Assembly: GCA_948435735.1 (NCBI GenBank)
Contig: CAOJGX010000009.1
Span: forward strand, 1 to 42,590
Length of the DNA: 42,590 nucleotides
Source of the DNA: an uncultured Clostridium sp.
Lineage (GTDB): Bacteria; Bacillota; Clostridia; TANB77; CAG-508
Reading direction: 5' to 3'
Made by a program: the position numbers and the translations under genes. Positions 1-9,000 of this stretch are shown piece after piece (within the stretch, counting starts at the first letter, position 1; each line of letters starts with the position of its first letter). The notes beneath the pieces were generated by a model that made no database searches, was not told the DNA's origin, and worked only from the letters and a program-made list of their open reading frames with translations.

Positions 1-22
1 TTGTAATTTAGCGAATAGTAAC

Positions 23-1945
23 TTAATTTTCTTTTTTATTAAACATATGGCGTACTTTATCTATTCGATTATTTGGTCTACGTGATTGAATAACTGGTTC
101 ACAAGTAGCAATTTGATAATCTTTTAATTCTGTCAAAAAAACTGCTTGCCCATTTGTATATAGAGTTAAAGTATTACGATATTCATTAATACAACGTACA
201 GGAATATGTCCTGTAAAAATAATTTCATCATTTTTTGATTGACTAGTTTCAATTATTGCACAATGTTTTTGTGCATCATTATATGCACGAGAAAGGTATC
301 CCTGTGGTGTAAAAAGTATAAACGAAAGATATGGCTCTAATAATTGCGTTCCCGCTTTTTTCAATGTTTGTTCAAGTACAATTGGGGCAAGAAAACGAAA
401 ATCCGAGGGAGTACTAACAGGGCTATAATAAACACCATATTCAAAACATATTTTACAATCTGTTACTTCCCAGCCATACAAACCTTGCTCCAGTCCATAA
501 TTAATACCTTCTCTTACTGCATTTTGGAAACTTTGATTTAAATAACCGAGTGAAACTTTGCTTTCGTACTGTATTCCACTGCCAATTGGAAGTGGAGTTA
601 TTGATAATCCAATTGATGCCCAAAATGGATTTGGTGGTACTTCAATATGAATAGTATAATCTGCCTTTTGTAATGGCTTTTCCAAATAAATTACGGTTGG
701 ATCTTCGATTCTTATGTTTATGTGATATTTTTCAATCAACAGAGAACAGATAACTTCTAACTGCACTGTTCCTAAAAAAGAAATGACGATTTCATGTGTT
801 ATCGTATCAACACAATAACGTAAAAGAGGATCAGTATCTGCAATTTCTGTAAGAGCATCCAATAATTTTTCTCTCTCTTCTATTTTTATCGGTTCAATTC
901 TTGTTCGTAGCATTGGTACAGGCTTGTCATTCCATACATTGCATGGCAAAATCTTTTCATTTCCTATAATATCGTTCAATCTTAATGTATTGTTAGGTAT
1001 TATAAAAATATCTCCAGAACAAACTATTTCTGTCTGTATCATTTCTCCATTTGAAGGAATATATATTTCTGTAAGTTTCACTTTCTTTTTTTCTGACAAT
1101 ACAATTGTATCTCGTAAGTGTAATGTTCCACTGTAAAGACGCAAATAAACTAATCTTTGCTTATGGTCTGTATATTCAATTTTAAAAACTCTTCCACATA
1201 GTTCTGAATAATTCTTATTCATTTCAGGACAAAAAAGATTTGAAATAGCTTCAATGAGTTGTTGAGTTCCTATATTATTTTTAGCACTTCCATGGTATAT
1301 AGGAAACAACGAACCTTTTTTAACACACCTATATTCTTCCTGCGTTAATTCCTGTATAGTCAATTTTTCTCCTGCAATATATTTTTTTAAAAGTTTATCA
1401 TTTTTGGAAATTACAGGATCCCATTCATCTAAATCAATGATATTTTTAATTGATATTTCTGGAGTTAATGTTACATTTTGCATAACAATAATATCATTTG
1501 AAAGTTTTTCTTTGATATTTTGATAAATATTATTTAAGTTAATTCCATACTGATCTATTTTATTTATAAAAATAATTGTTGGTATATTCATTTTTTGAAG
1601 TGCATGGAATAGTATTCTTGTTTGTGCTTGTACACCATCTTTAGCAGAAATTACTAAAATAGCTCCATCAAGAACAGATAAGGAACGATACACTTCTGTT
1701 ATAAAATCTGTATGTCCAGGAGTATCTACAATATTGATTTTGTAGTCATTCCAATTAAAAGAAGTAACTGCTGCCTGAATTGTGATTCCACGCTGACGTT
1801 CTAAAAACATAGTATCTGTCCTTGTTGTTCCCTTATCTACACTGCCTAATTCTAAAATCGCTCCACTTGTATAAAGCAGACTTTCCGTTAAAGTCGTCTT
1901 TCCTGCATCTACATGAGCAAGAATACCAATGTTGATTATTTTCAT
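23..1945 (-). CDS. tet(44): Tet(44)-like tetracycline ribosomal protection protein
   Basis: A 640-residue translational GTPase of the TetM/TetO family. These proteins bind the tetracycline-stalled ribosome like EF-G and release the drug using GTP. GTPase motifs are complete: AHVDAGKTT (residues 10-18), DTPGH (74-78) and NKID (128-131). The EF-G-like domains that follow are full length, ending in [19 protein letters not shown], close to what I remember of Tet(44). The subtype rests on memory, not an alignment. The start has a GGGAGGG ribosome binding site. Only 49 bases separate it from the upstream padR stop, so the long attenuator leader usual for this family is absent and the gene appears to be read from the VOC-PadR promoter. 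There is no in-frame CGG codon. The ribosomal protection function is very likely; the exact allele is less sure. Confidence 0.93.
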   Translation of the reverse strand: MKIINIGILAHVDAGKTTLTESLLYTSGAILELGSVDKGTTRTDTMFLERQRGITIQAAVTSFNWNDYKINIVDTPGHTDFITEVYRSLSVLDGAILVISAKDGVQAQTRILFHALQKMNIPTIIFINKIDQYGINLNNIYQNIKEKLSNDIIVMQNVTLTPEISIKNIIDLDEWDPVISKNDKLLKKYIAGEKLTIQELTQEEYRCVKKGSLFPIYHGSAKNNIGTQQLIEAISNLFCPEMNKNYSELCGRVFKIEYTDHKQRLVYLRLYSGTLHLRDTIVLSEKKKVKLTEIYIPSNGEMIQTEIVCSGDIFIIPNNTLRLNDIIGNEKILPCNVWNDKPVPMLRTRIEPIKIEEREKLLDALTEIADTDPLLRYCVDTITHEIVISFLGTVQLEVICSLLIEKYHINIRIEDPTVIYLEKPLQKADYTIHIEVPPNPFWASIGLSITPLPIGSGIQYESKVSLGYLNQSFQNAVREGINYGLEQGLYGWEVTDCKICFEYGVYYSPVSTPSDFRFLAPIVLEQTLKKAGTQLLEPYLSFILFTPQGYLSRAYNDAQKHCAIIETSQSKNDEIIFTGHIPVRCINEYRNTLTLYTNGQAVFLTELKDYQIATCEPVIQSRRPNNRIDKVRHMFNKKEN

Positions 1946-1994
1946 AGAATTTCCCTCCCTACAAATTTATCTTTTAACTTAAAATCAATATTTG

Positions 1995-2522
1995 CTAATT
2001 TTGTCCTTTTAAACTATTCTCAAAATCAATTATCCACTTTTCTAATGTTTCTACTAATGCTAATTGTTGTTTGAACATTTGTTTTCCAACATTAGGAATA
2101 TGTTGTCTATGAGATTGTCTTTCATTTAGCAATTCTTTTAATTCTAATATCTTTGATTTTATATTAGAAACAAGAATCTTTTTTTGTTCATCATCTACTA
2201 AATCTAAATTCGTAATAATAATATTAAAATCCAAATATAGACTAACATCATAATTTGAAATATCATTCATAAGTCTATTAAAATAATCATTACCTTTGTC
2301 AGTAATAGTATATACTGCTTTATCTGGCATATTTCCCTCTTTATCTTTATGGCTAACAATATATTCTTTTGATTCTAATTGTAATACTTTCTTATAAATA
2401 GACTGTTCACTAATTCTTACCCATCTTGGTATATTACGATATTCTATATTTTTTTTAATATCATAAGCACTTTGTGATTTTTGTTTAATAAGTCCTAATA
2501 ATACCAAATCTATATTTGACAT
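1995..2522 (-). CDS. PadR-family transcriptional regulator
   Basis: A 175-residue protein with an N-terminal winged helix typical of PadR. LVLLGLIKQKSQSAYDIKK is the helix-turn region, RISEQSIYKKVLQLESKEYI the recognition helix, and AVYTITDKGNDYF the wing. The C-terminal half (about residues 90-175) is a long alpha-helical dimerisation region of the Vir C-terminal type. It lies 12 bases after the VOC gene and 49 bases before the tet gene, in one operon. A perfect palindrome over the operon promoter (2919-2937) is a natural binding site, so autorepression is likely (inference). Similar PadR proteins sense phenolics or drugs; the ligand here is unknown. Confidence 0.85.
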   Translation of the reverse strand: MSNIDLVLLGLIKQKSQSAYDIKKNIEYRNIPRWVRISEQSIYKKVLQLESKEYIVSHKDKEGNMPDKAVYTITDKGNDYFNRLMNDISNYDVSLYLDFNIIITNLDLVDDEQKKILVSNIKSKILELKELLNERQSHRQHIPNVGKQMFKQQLALVETLEKWIIDFENSLKGQN

Positions 2523-2534
2523 AATCTCTACTCC

Positions 2535-2885
2535 TTACTTAATATAATCTGTAACGCCAAGTCTATTTCCAAATGGATCTTCAAACTCGACTGCATTACC
2601 AGTTCCAATTTTAAAAGGCTCACTCAAAAATTTTATACCATTATTCAACATTTCTTTATAGAAGATTGCAACATCTTCTACTTCAAACCATATTGTAGGC
2701 TTTAAATTCTCAAATTTATTTTTGTCTTTTAAAATTATTGCAGGTTCTTCATTTCCAATATTATAAGCAACCATTCCCTTATCAGAAAAATCAAATTTCT
2801 TTTTTAACCCCAATATTTCCTCATAATATCTTTTTGCTTCTTCCATATTATCTACAGGAAGAAAATAGTTGTCATAATTTTTCAT
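2535..2885 (-). CDS. VOC (glyoxalase/bleomycin-resistance fold) protein
   Basis: A 116-residue single vicinal-oxygen-chelate domain. It has two beta-alpha-beta-beta-beta halves: the first around NYFLPVDNMEEAKRYYEEIL, the second ending in EFEDPFGNRLGVTDY, the classic C-terminal VOC signature with its acidic metal ligand. Members include glyoxalases, dioxygenases and drug-binding resistance proteins; the substrate cannot be told from sequence. It is the first gene of the VOC-padR-tet operon and starts just after the PadR-type operator. A binding or detoxifying role linked to the PadR ligand is an inference from this position. Confidence 0.8.
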   Translation of the reverse strand: MKNYDNYFLPVDNMEEAKRYYEEILGLKKKFDFSDKGMVAYNIGNEEPAIILKDKNKFENLKPTIWFEVEDVAIFYKEMLNNGIKFLSEPFKIGTGNAVEFEDPFGNRLGVTDYIK

Positions 2886-2918
2886 ATATTTAAGCCCTTC
2901 TTTCTACTACAAACTATA

Positions 2919-2937
2919 CTACTATATTTTATAGTAG
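2919..2937. promoter_or_regulatory. Probable PadR operator palindrome
   Basis: A perfect inverted repeat, CTACTATA-N3-TATAGTAG, overlaps the -10 box of the operon that encodes the PadR regulator. A further partial copy (ACTATACT) lies on its left side. Position and symmetry fit an autorepressor site; binding is inferred. Confidence 0.6.
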
Positions 2938-2954
2938 TTATAATTAAATGTCAA
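2926..2954 (-). promoter_or_regulatory. Promoter of the VOC-padR-tet operon
   Basis: Minus-strand TTGACA (2954-2949), a 17-base spacer and TAAAAT (2931-2926). The -10 box lies inside the palindrome at 2919-2937, so a bound repressor would block RNA polymerase. Confidence 0.7.
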
Positions 2955-2997
2955 TAAATAATAAAAAAATAATTGCATTTAATTCGTTTATAATTCT

Positions 2998-3034
2998 TAT
3001 AAAAAATAGATTAGTTGCACTGAACTAATCTATT
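2998..3034 (-). terminator. Second, tandem terminator
   Basis: A perfect 12-bp stem (AATAGATTAGTT with AACTAATCTATT, six-base loop) at 3005-3034, followed on the minus strand by six T. It backs up the terminator at 3055 and shields the VOC-padR-tet promoter from read-through. Confidence 0.75.
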
Positions 3035-3054
3035 TGTATAACTGCTTGTCGTAC

Positions 3055-3082
3055 AAAAAAGACTGTCATTACTGACAATCTT
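3055..3082 (-). terminator. Terminator after the ABC-F / membrane protein operon (first)
   Basis: On the minus strand, AAGATTGTCA and TGACAGTCTT form a hairpin with one mismatch and a short loop, followed by six T. It lies about 45 bases past the stop at 3127. Confidence 0.75.
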
Positions 3083-3126
3083 TTCGGTAAATTACTATAA
3101 ATCAATAACTATAAAATTGTAATTTC

Positions 3127-3603
3127 TTATTCTAATTCTTTTTTATGATTTAAGTGTATTCCTATATGTCCTATTCCTAATACTATTGTTGATATAATAA
3201 GAAATATATTTCTACCATATATACCTAGTAACAGAAATGCAACTACTGGCAAAGTAGCTCCTGCAACTGGTATTCCTAACAAGCTACTATACATATCTTT
3301 CATTGTTTTATTACTTTTAAAATATCTTATCCAATATATTTCGTATAAAATCATTATAATAAAGGCAATTAACAATATACTAGACCAGTTTGATATTTTA
3401 TTTATATTAAAATCACTAAATATCAATGACAGACAGGTTACTAGCATTTCTCCAAGCCACTCCAATAGTAGTAATACTTTATTTTCATTTTTTACATATT
3501 TATCATAGCCTTTAGGCTTATTTTTACTCCATATAATATTTGGTAACATCAACATTAGTAAAAATATTAAACCTATATATGAAAATCCAAAGTGAATATT
3601 CAT
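3127..3603 (-). CDS. Multi-spanning membrane protein of unknown function
   Basis: A 158-residue hydrophobic protein with about five membrane segments. The first is YIGLIFLLMLMLPNIIW; others are centred near residues 50-62, 72-92, 110-130 and 132-150, and a short basic tail ends HLNHKKELE. I do not recognise a catalytic motif. It starts 33 bases after the ABC-F gene and shares its promoter and terminators, so it is probably co-expressed when ribosome-targeting drugs are present. Similar small membrane proteins accompany resistance genes in clostridial elements, but a role in resistance is only inferred from the operon. Confidence 0.6.
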   Translation of the reverse strand: MNIHFGFSYIGLIFLLMLMLPNIIWSKNKPKGYDKYVKNENKVLLLLEWLGEMLVTCLSLIFSDFNINKISNWSSILLIAFIIMILYEIYWIRYFKSNKTMKDMYSSLLGIPVAGATLPVVAFLLLGIYGRNIFLIISTIVLGIGHIGIHLNHKKELE

Positions 3604-3636
3604 TAACTCATCTCACTTCCATATTGTAATTTGTCT

Positions 3637-5088
3637 TTATGTTTTTTCTGTTATTTTATTATCTTTAATTTCGTATATAATATCTGCAACATTTTCAACT
3701 AATCTTTTATCGTGTGATACAAATATTATTGTACCTTTGTATTGTTTCATAAGAATCTCCAATGCTTCTATACTTTGTATATCTAAATAATTATTAGGTT
3801 CGTCCATAATTAACACATTATATTTTCCAAGTAGCATTTTGCAAAGTAATATTTTTACAATTTCTCCACCACTTAAAGTTTGCATTTTTCTAGTAATTAC
3901 ATTTTGTTCTAATCCTAACATTGCAATCATACTTCTTATTTCTGATACTTGGTAATCTGATGATTCTTTCAAAAAATCTAAAACATTTCTCTCTTTTTCA
4001 AACTTATATCCGTTTTGTGCAAAATAACCAATCTGTACTTTAGGAGATATTTCTATTCCATCTTCCTCATTTACAATCATCTTTAGCAATGTTGTTTTTC
4101 CAACTCCATTTGCACCTATTATTGCTACTTTCTTTCCAATTGGTATTTTAAATTTCGCATTTTCAAATATAACTTTATTATCAATTTTTTTGTTTAGATT
4201 ATCACTTTTAATTGGTACAGGATTATACATTTCAAGTGAACCACTTATTCTAAAATGTATTTGTTTTTCTCTAATTGGCCTGCTAATTTCTTCTAGTTCT
4301 TCTATTCTTTTTTCTATTGCTTTAGCTGATTTATGAAGTGCTTTTTCTTTACTTCCTGTCGACTTTTGATGTGCTAATCTTCCACCATTTTCTGTACTTT
4401 TTTTATTTTTGCTTTTTTCTAATTTTTGTGCTTGTTTTAATTTTTCGTTTACGATTTTTTCCAACCTTTGCTTCTCATTTATATATTGTTCGTACTTTCT
4501 TAAATGAGTTTGCTTTTCTTGCTCTTTTTGTTCCAAATATTGAGTATAATTTCCCCAATATTCTGTAATTTTTCCGTTTTCAATTTCCCATATCTTATTT
4601 ACAATTTCATCTAAAAAGTATCTATCGTGGCTAATTACTACTACACTTCCAAAATAATATTTTAATGTATTAGTTATATATTCAATACTTTCATTATCCA
4701 AATTGCAAGTAGGCTCATCTGCAAATATTGCATCACTATTTTCTGCTAATGCTTTTGCTATTTTTAATTTTGTTTCTTCTCCTCCAGATAAATTATCTCC
4801 TGTTACATTATGAACATTTAATTTTCCTAATATAGTTTTATCTTCTATATCATCAAGTTTAGTTTGTTCAAACTGTGGAATATATGATATTTTCCCATAA
4901 GTTTTAATTTCTGCAGTATCTAATTTTATCTGTCCTAGTAAGATTTTTAATAAAGTTGTTTTACCTATTCCATTTTTTCCTACTATTCCGATTTTGTCAT
5001 AATTAAATATTTCTAAATTATCAATATTTAAAATTTCTTTTCCACTATACTCTAAATTTATATTTTTTGCTTTTATAATTAATTCCAT
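3637..5088 (-). CDS. Msr(D)/Mel-like ABC-F ribosomal protection protein
   Basis: A 483-residue soluble ABC-F ATPase with two nucleotide-binding domains and no membrane segment. Domain 1 has Walker A GKNGIGKTT (about residue 37), signature LSGGEETKLKIAKAL and Walker B IFADEPTCNLD. An alpha-helical linker (about 185-260) follows, carrying KKSTENGGRLAHQKSTGSKEK, which resembles the Msr(D)/Mel linker. Domain 2 has GANGVGKTT, LSGGEIVKILL and VLIMDEPNNYLD. Length and motifs match macrolide/ketolide protection proteins that enter the ribosomal E site and displace the drug; the exact spectrum cannot be read. It is clearly divergent from the Msr(D) I remember, so possibly a new allele. The start has AAAGGAG, which can be buried in an upstream RNA stem. 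Confidence 0.85.
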   Translation of the reverse strand: MELIIKAKNINLEYSGKEILNIDNLEIFNYDKIGIVGKNGIGKTTLLKILLGQIKLDTAEIKTYGKISYIPQFEQTKLDDIEDKTILGKLNVHNVTGDNLSGGEETKLKIAKALAENSDAIFADEPTCNLDNESIEYITNTLKYYFGSVVVISHDRYFLDEIVNKIWEIENGKITEYWGNYTQYLEQKEQEKQTHLRKYEQYINEKQRLEKIVNEKLKQAQKLEKSKNKKSTENGGRLAHQKSTGSKEKALHKSAKAIEKRIEELEEISRPIREKQIHFRISGSLEMYNPVPIKSDNLNKKIDNKVIFENAKFKIPIGKKVAIIGANGVGKTTLLKMIVNEEDGIEISPKVQIGYFAQNGYKFEKERNVLDFLKESSDYQVSEIRSMIAMLGLEQNVITRKMQTLSGGEIVKILLCKMLLGKYNVLIMDEPNNYLDIQSIEALEILMKQYKGTIIFVSHDKRLVENVADIIYEIKDNKITEKT

Positions 5089-5098
5089 TGTTTTTCTC

Positions 5099-5172
5099 CT
5101 TTATTACATTTTATTCTGCATTTTTTACGAGTTATTGTAATAAAGTTTTTTATCACGAAATAACTCGTGATA
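5099..5172 (-). promoter_or_regulatory. Translational attenuator upstream of the ABC-F gene
   Basis: Three perfect stems can form in the minus-strand RNA. Stem A pairs 5172-5165 with 5158-5151 (8 bp). Stem B pairs ACGAGTTATT (5168-5159) with AATAACTCGT (5136-5127). Stem C pairs CTTTATTACA (5145-5136) with TGTAATAAAG (5108-5099), whose last bases belong to the AAAGGAG ribosome binding site. A and B compete for the same bases, and B excludes C because C's left arm lies in B's loop. A plus C is the OFF state and B the ON state, the logic of drug-induced leader stalling at erm genes. No T-run follows the stems, so control is translational rather than by termination. Confidence 0.65.
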
Positions 5173-5193
5173 TTACCATATTCTAGGTATCAT
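5173..5193 (-). CDS. Leader peptide MIPRIW upstream of the ABC-F gene
   Basis: A six-codon ORF (ATG ATA CCT AGA ATA TGG TAA) with a strong AGGTGAGGTG ribosome binding site at 5201-5210. Its stop codon touches stem A of the attenuator. Short leaders of this type stall with macrolide-class drugs ahead of msr and erm genes. The sequence differs from the MYLIFM leader I associate with Msr(D). The ribosome binding site, position and stems support it; no expression evidence is available. Confidence 0.65.
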   Translation of the reverse strand: MIPRIW

Positions 5194-5258
5194 ATAAAAT
5201 CACCTCACCTCTATAAATTACTATTTTTCAAACTACTAAATTACTATTAGTCAAAATG

Positions 5259-5286
5259 ATTATACCATACTTTTATAAAAAAACAA
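5259..5286 (-). promoter_or_regulatory. Promoter of the ABC-F operon
   Basis: Minus-strand TTGTTT (5286-5281), a 16-base spacer and TATAAT (5264-5259), extended by a TG one base upstream of the -10 box. Transcription would start near 5252, placing the leader ORF and all attenuator stems in the transcript. Confidence 0.65.
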
Positions 5287-5315
5287 ATAAGAGAGATATA
5301 TTTTTTATACCTCTC
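5276..5315 (-). terminator. Terminator of the element's helicase operon
   Basis: On the minus strand GAGAGGTATA pairs with TATATCTCTC across an A-rich loop, followed by the T-rich stretch TTATTTGTTTTTTT. It ends the operon whose last gene stops at 5322 and overlaps the -35 box of the ABC-F promoter. Confidence 0.65.
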
Positions 5316-5321
5316 ATCTAA

Positions 5322-5651
5322 TTAAACATTTAGCATATTTTGTTCTTCAAAAAAGATATATGCCTCTTTGAATCCAAGTTTGAAAAATTCTTTCATTTCA
5401 ATTTTTTCTATTTCCTCATCTATTTCTAAAAGCCTTAAAATAGCATCTTTTTCATCATCTGTTAGTTCTATAATCATTCTATCTTGCAAGAAAGTTCTAA
5501 CATTTGGAAATTCATTAAATATTGTCTGCTTTTTATCATAAAGTGCTTTGTAATCTTCTCTATTAATTAAATTTTTGTATCTATACCTTTCAAAATATTG
5601 CAAAAAGCTATTTCCACAATTATTAATAAAGCTATCCATTAATTTTTCCAT
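5322..5651 (-). CDS. Small helical protein of a mobile-element family, function unknown
   Basis: A 109-residue, mostly alpha-helical protein with no signal peptide, membrane segment or cysteine-rich site. The C-terminal half has a repeated acidic helix (LTDDEKDAILRLLEIDEEIEKIE) followed by FFKLGFKEAYIFFEE, a signature I associate loosely with small proteins of clostridial conjugative elements. Its start overlaps the end of the preceding gene by 20 bases, so the two are translationally coupled. Both share an aromatic-x-x-GF/GL helix near the C terminus and may be paralogues. No function is proposed. Confidence 0.6.
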   Translation of the reverse strand: MEKLMDSFINNCGNSFLQYFERYRYKNLINREDYKALYDKKQTIFNEFPNVRTFLQDRMIIELTDDEKDAILRLLEIDEEIEKIEMKEFFKLGFKEAYIFFEEQNMLNV

Positions 5652-5961
5652 ACAGTTTTTCCTCCAATTCCTTTTTTTCTTTATCTATTTTCATTCCGTC
5701 TATTAATCCAAACTTATAAAATGCACTATTCCAATATTCAGCATAGCCTTGCATTTTCCATAAAATATCATCCATTTCTTTTTGAACATATTTATAGTCT
5801 GTTCCATTAACATATAGTAATAATGCTTTTAGCTTTTTTTCAATATTATCTCGCATATTTTTGGTTTTATCAGAATTAGTAAATATACTCGAGAATTCTT
5901 CATTTCTTGCATCAAATAAGTTTTCTAATATAGATTCTTTGAAGAATTTATCATAGTTCAT
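5632..5961 (-). CDS. Small helical protein, partner of the next gene, function unknown
   Basis: A 109-residue charged, helical, soluble protein starting from ATG behind a strong AAGGAGGTG site. The C-terminal part contains YWNSAFYKFGLIDGMKI followed by a highly charged tail (KEKKELEEKLYGK). It lies about 60 bases after the giant methylase-helicase and overlaps the following small gene. The operon position suggests an accessory role in element maintenance or transfer, but this is inference only. Confidence 0.6.
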   Translation of the reverse strand: MNYDKFFKESILENLFDARNEEFSSIFTNSDKTKNMRDNIEKKLKALLLYVNGTDYKYVQKEMDDILWKMQGYAEYWNSAFYKFGLIDGMKIDKEKKELEEKLYGKING

Positions 5962-6020
5962 ATAAGCACCTCCTTCAGAAAAACTCTATATTAAAAATGA
6001 AAAAAAGTAAAATGTATAAT

Positions 6021-9000
6021 TTAAAGAATTGGCTCTTTATCATAGTCTTGACATTTATGGTCTTCATCATTTGATTTTTCATCTTCATTTTCATCCATAA
6101 TAATGTTGTCTTTTTCATTTAAGTTTAATAGTGCATTTACTCTATCTAACCTCATAGATTTTTCTTTCAGTTCGTCTTCTTTATCAAATGGAGCTTTAAC
6201 ATCGATTTTCGCATTTTCTAATTGTTTTTTGGTGTTTTCAAGGTCTAGTTTATCATCTTCTAAATCTTTGCTTACATTAGATAATGCATTATCAATTCTT
6301 GTTATATTACCATATATGTCATTACCTAAAGAGATTTTATACTCTGCATTTCCTTTTATATATAATTCAAATTCCTGTCTAGCAATATTAATTTGTAATA
6401 ATAGTTTCATTCCTCTATATTCCCCTATTTCTTCTAAATCAGATTTTTCTTTTGTCTTGCATATTTCTAGTATCATTTTTCCTGCATCTTCTTTTTTATT
6501 ATAAAGTTTTTCTTTTAAAATCATAGGAGAAAAATTTTCTTCATTATCTATTTTAGTATTTTCATCAATTTGTTTTATATCTTTTTCAATATTTGCAATA
6601 TTATTTTCTAATTGCTTGATTCTGTTTGGGTAGTATTTTGCTATCATATCTTCAAGTCTATAAATTTCACTTAAATAGCTTTGTTTTAATAATTTTAACT
6701 TTGAAACATCTACATCTAACTGTGTTTTTTCAATTATAAGTGGGTTTCCAGCAGCTAATGCTTTTATTTCTGCATAAGAAAGAGCTTTTTCATCTACATC
6801 TTCTGCTGAACGAACAGGAGTCTTTGAAGTCATTATTTGAGAAATGAATTTTTGTTTTGTTTCTACTAACTGAAACAAATAAGCATCAAATGTTTTTTCT
6901 GTTACATAAGTGTAAATATTAACTTCGTTATTTTCATTTCCCTGTCGAATTCCTCTACCATTTCTTTGTGTCAAATCTGCAGGTCGCCACGGACAGTCTA
7001 AATGGTGTAATGCTATGATTTTGTTTTGGCAATTTGTTCCTGCTCCCATTTTAGATGTTGATCCCATTAAAACTCTAACTTTACCAGTTCTTACTTTTGA
7101 AAATAGTTCTTGTTTTCTTACTTCTGTATTAGCATCGTGAATAAAAGCCACTTCATCTTCTGGTATTCCTCTTTCAATTAATTTTCTTTTTAAATCTGTA
7201 TATACATCTGTAAATTGTCTATCTTTTAGTTTAATTTCACCATCTATTATTTCAGTTTCATAAGGAGTATCATCAGCACCTAAAGACTTTGGTGTAGATA
7301 AATCACAAAATACTAATTGAGTAGATTTATTATCTTTTGTTTCATTCCATATTTTATAGATATTATCTGCACAAACATTTACTTTACTGTTTTCAAAATC
7401 TGGTAACATATTATTTAAAAGTCTTTGGTCTAGTGCAAGTTTTCTTCCCTCATTAGTAATCTTTAACATATTGTCAACACGAGGATCTACACTACCTTTT
7501 TTTATATCTTCTGCTCTTTCTCCTAATTTTTCAACCATATCTTCTTGTATTTCACTTGGCTTTACTACTATTGTTTCAAAATTAGCTTTTGGAACAGGCA
7601 AATTTAAAGTGTCTGATGTTTGAATATCAGCCACTTCTTTGAATAATGCCATAAGTTCTGGCAAATTATAAAATTTAGCAAATCTTGTTTTACTTCTATA
7701 ACCATTTCCACTTGGAGATAATTCTAGTGCTGTAACTGTTTCTCCAAATGTACTAGCCCAAGAGTCAAATTGTAATAATCCATTTTTAGCTAAAGTATTA
7801 TATTGCAAATATCGTTGCATAGTGTATAGTTCCACCATACTATTACTTACTGGTGTACCAGTTGCAAATGTAATTGCTTTTCCTCCAGTTAGTTCATCTA
7901 AATATCTACATTTCATAAATAAATCTGAACTTTTTTGTGCCTCAGTTTGAGCAATTCCACCAACATTTCTCATTTTAGTATATAGATATAAATTCTTAAA
8001 GTTATGAGCTTCATCTACAAATAATCTATCTATACCTAGTTGCTCAAAAGTAATTACAGTATCTTTTTTAGAACTATCATTTAATCTTTTTAATTTTTCT
8101 TCTATCTTTTTCTTGCTTTTTTCAAGTTGTTTTATTGAATAATATTCTCCGTCATTGTTTTTTAAATCACTTATACCTAGTGCTAATTCATTTATTTGTT
8201 GTTCTAAAAAATAAGCCTGTCTTTCTTTAGATAATTGTATCTTTTCAAATTGAGAATGTCCCATAATTATCGCATCGTATTCGCCTGTTGCTATTTTACT
8301 ACAAAACTTTTTTCTATTATTCATAGCAAAATCTTTTTTATTTGTAACTAAAATATTTGCACTTGGGTACAACTGCATAAATTCTGAACTAAATTGTTCT
8401 ATGATGTGGTTTGGAACTACAAAAAGAGATTTACTACATAAGCCTAATCTTTTTCCTTCCATTGAACCTGCAATCATTTCAAAGGTTTTTCCTGCACCGT
8501 ACCTCGTGGGCAAGCAAAGTATTTCCACCATATAATTGTCTGGCTACTGCATTTAATTGATGTTTTCTTAAAGTAATTTCTGGATTCATACCTACAAAAT
8601 TTATATATTTTCCATCATATTCTCTAGGTCGAATACAGTTAAATTTATCATTATAAAGTCTTGTTAGTTCTTCTCTTCTTTCTCTATCTTTCCATATCCA
8701 TTCTTCAAATTTTGTTTTGATTATCTCCTGTTTTCCTTGAGCTATTGCAGTTTCTTGAGCATTTAGTTTTCTTTCTTGTTTTCCATCTATATTAATTATA
8801 TTATCAAAAATTTGAACATCTTTTAGATTAAGAGTTTTTTCTATAATGTGATATGCATTAATTCTTTTAGTTCCATAAGTTGTGTTTACTCTACTATTAT
8901 TCCAATCAACATTTTTGCCACTAATACTCCAGTCTGATGTATAATTTGAATAATTTACTCTTATATCATCTCTATTATATGAAGGGGTTTCTAATAGTTC

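Noticed and set aside
3001-3082. Insertion-sequence end from the inverted repeats
   Set aside because: Both repeats have T tails right after a stop codon and behave as tandem terminators; no transposase is nearby.
5632-5651. Frame break between the two 109-residue genes
   Set aside because: No CGG in the overlap, and each frame has its own start; the 20-base overlap fits translational coupling.
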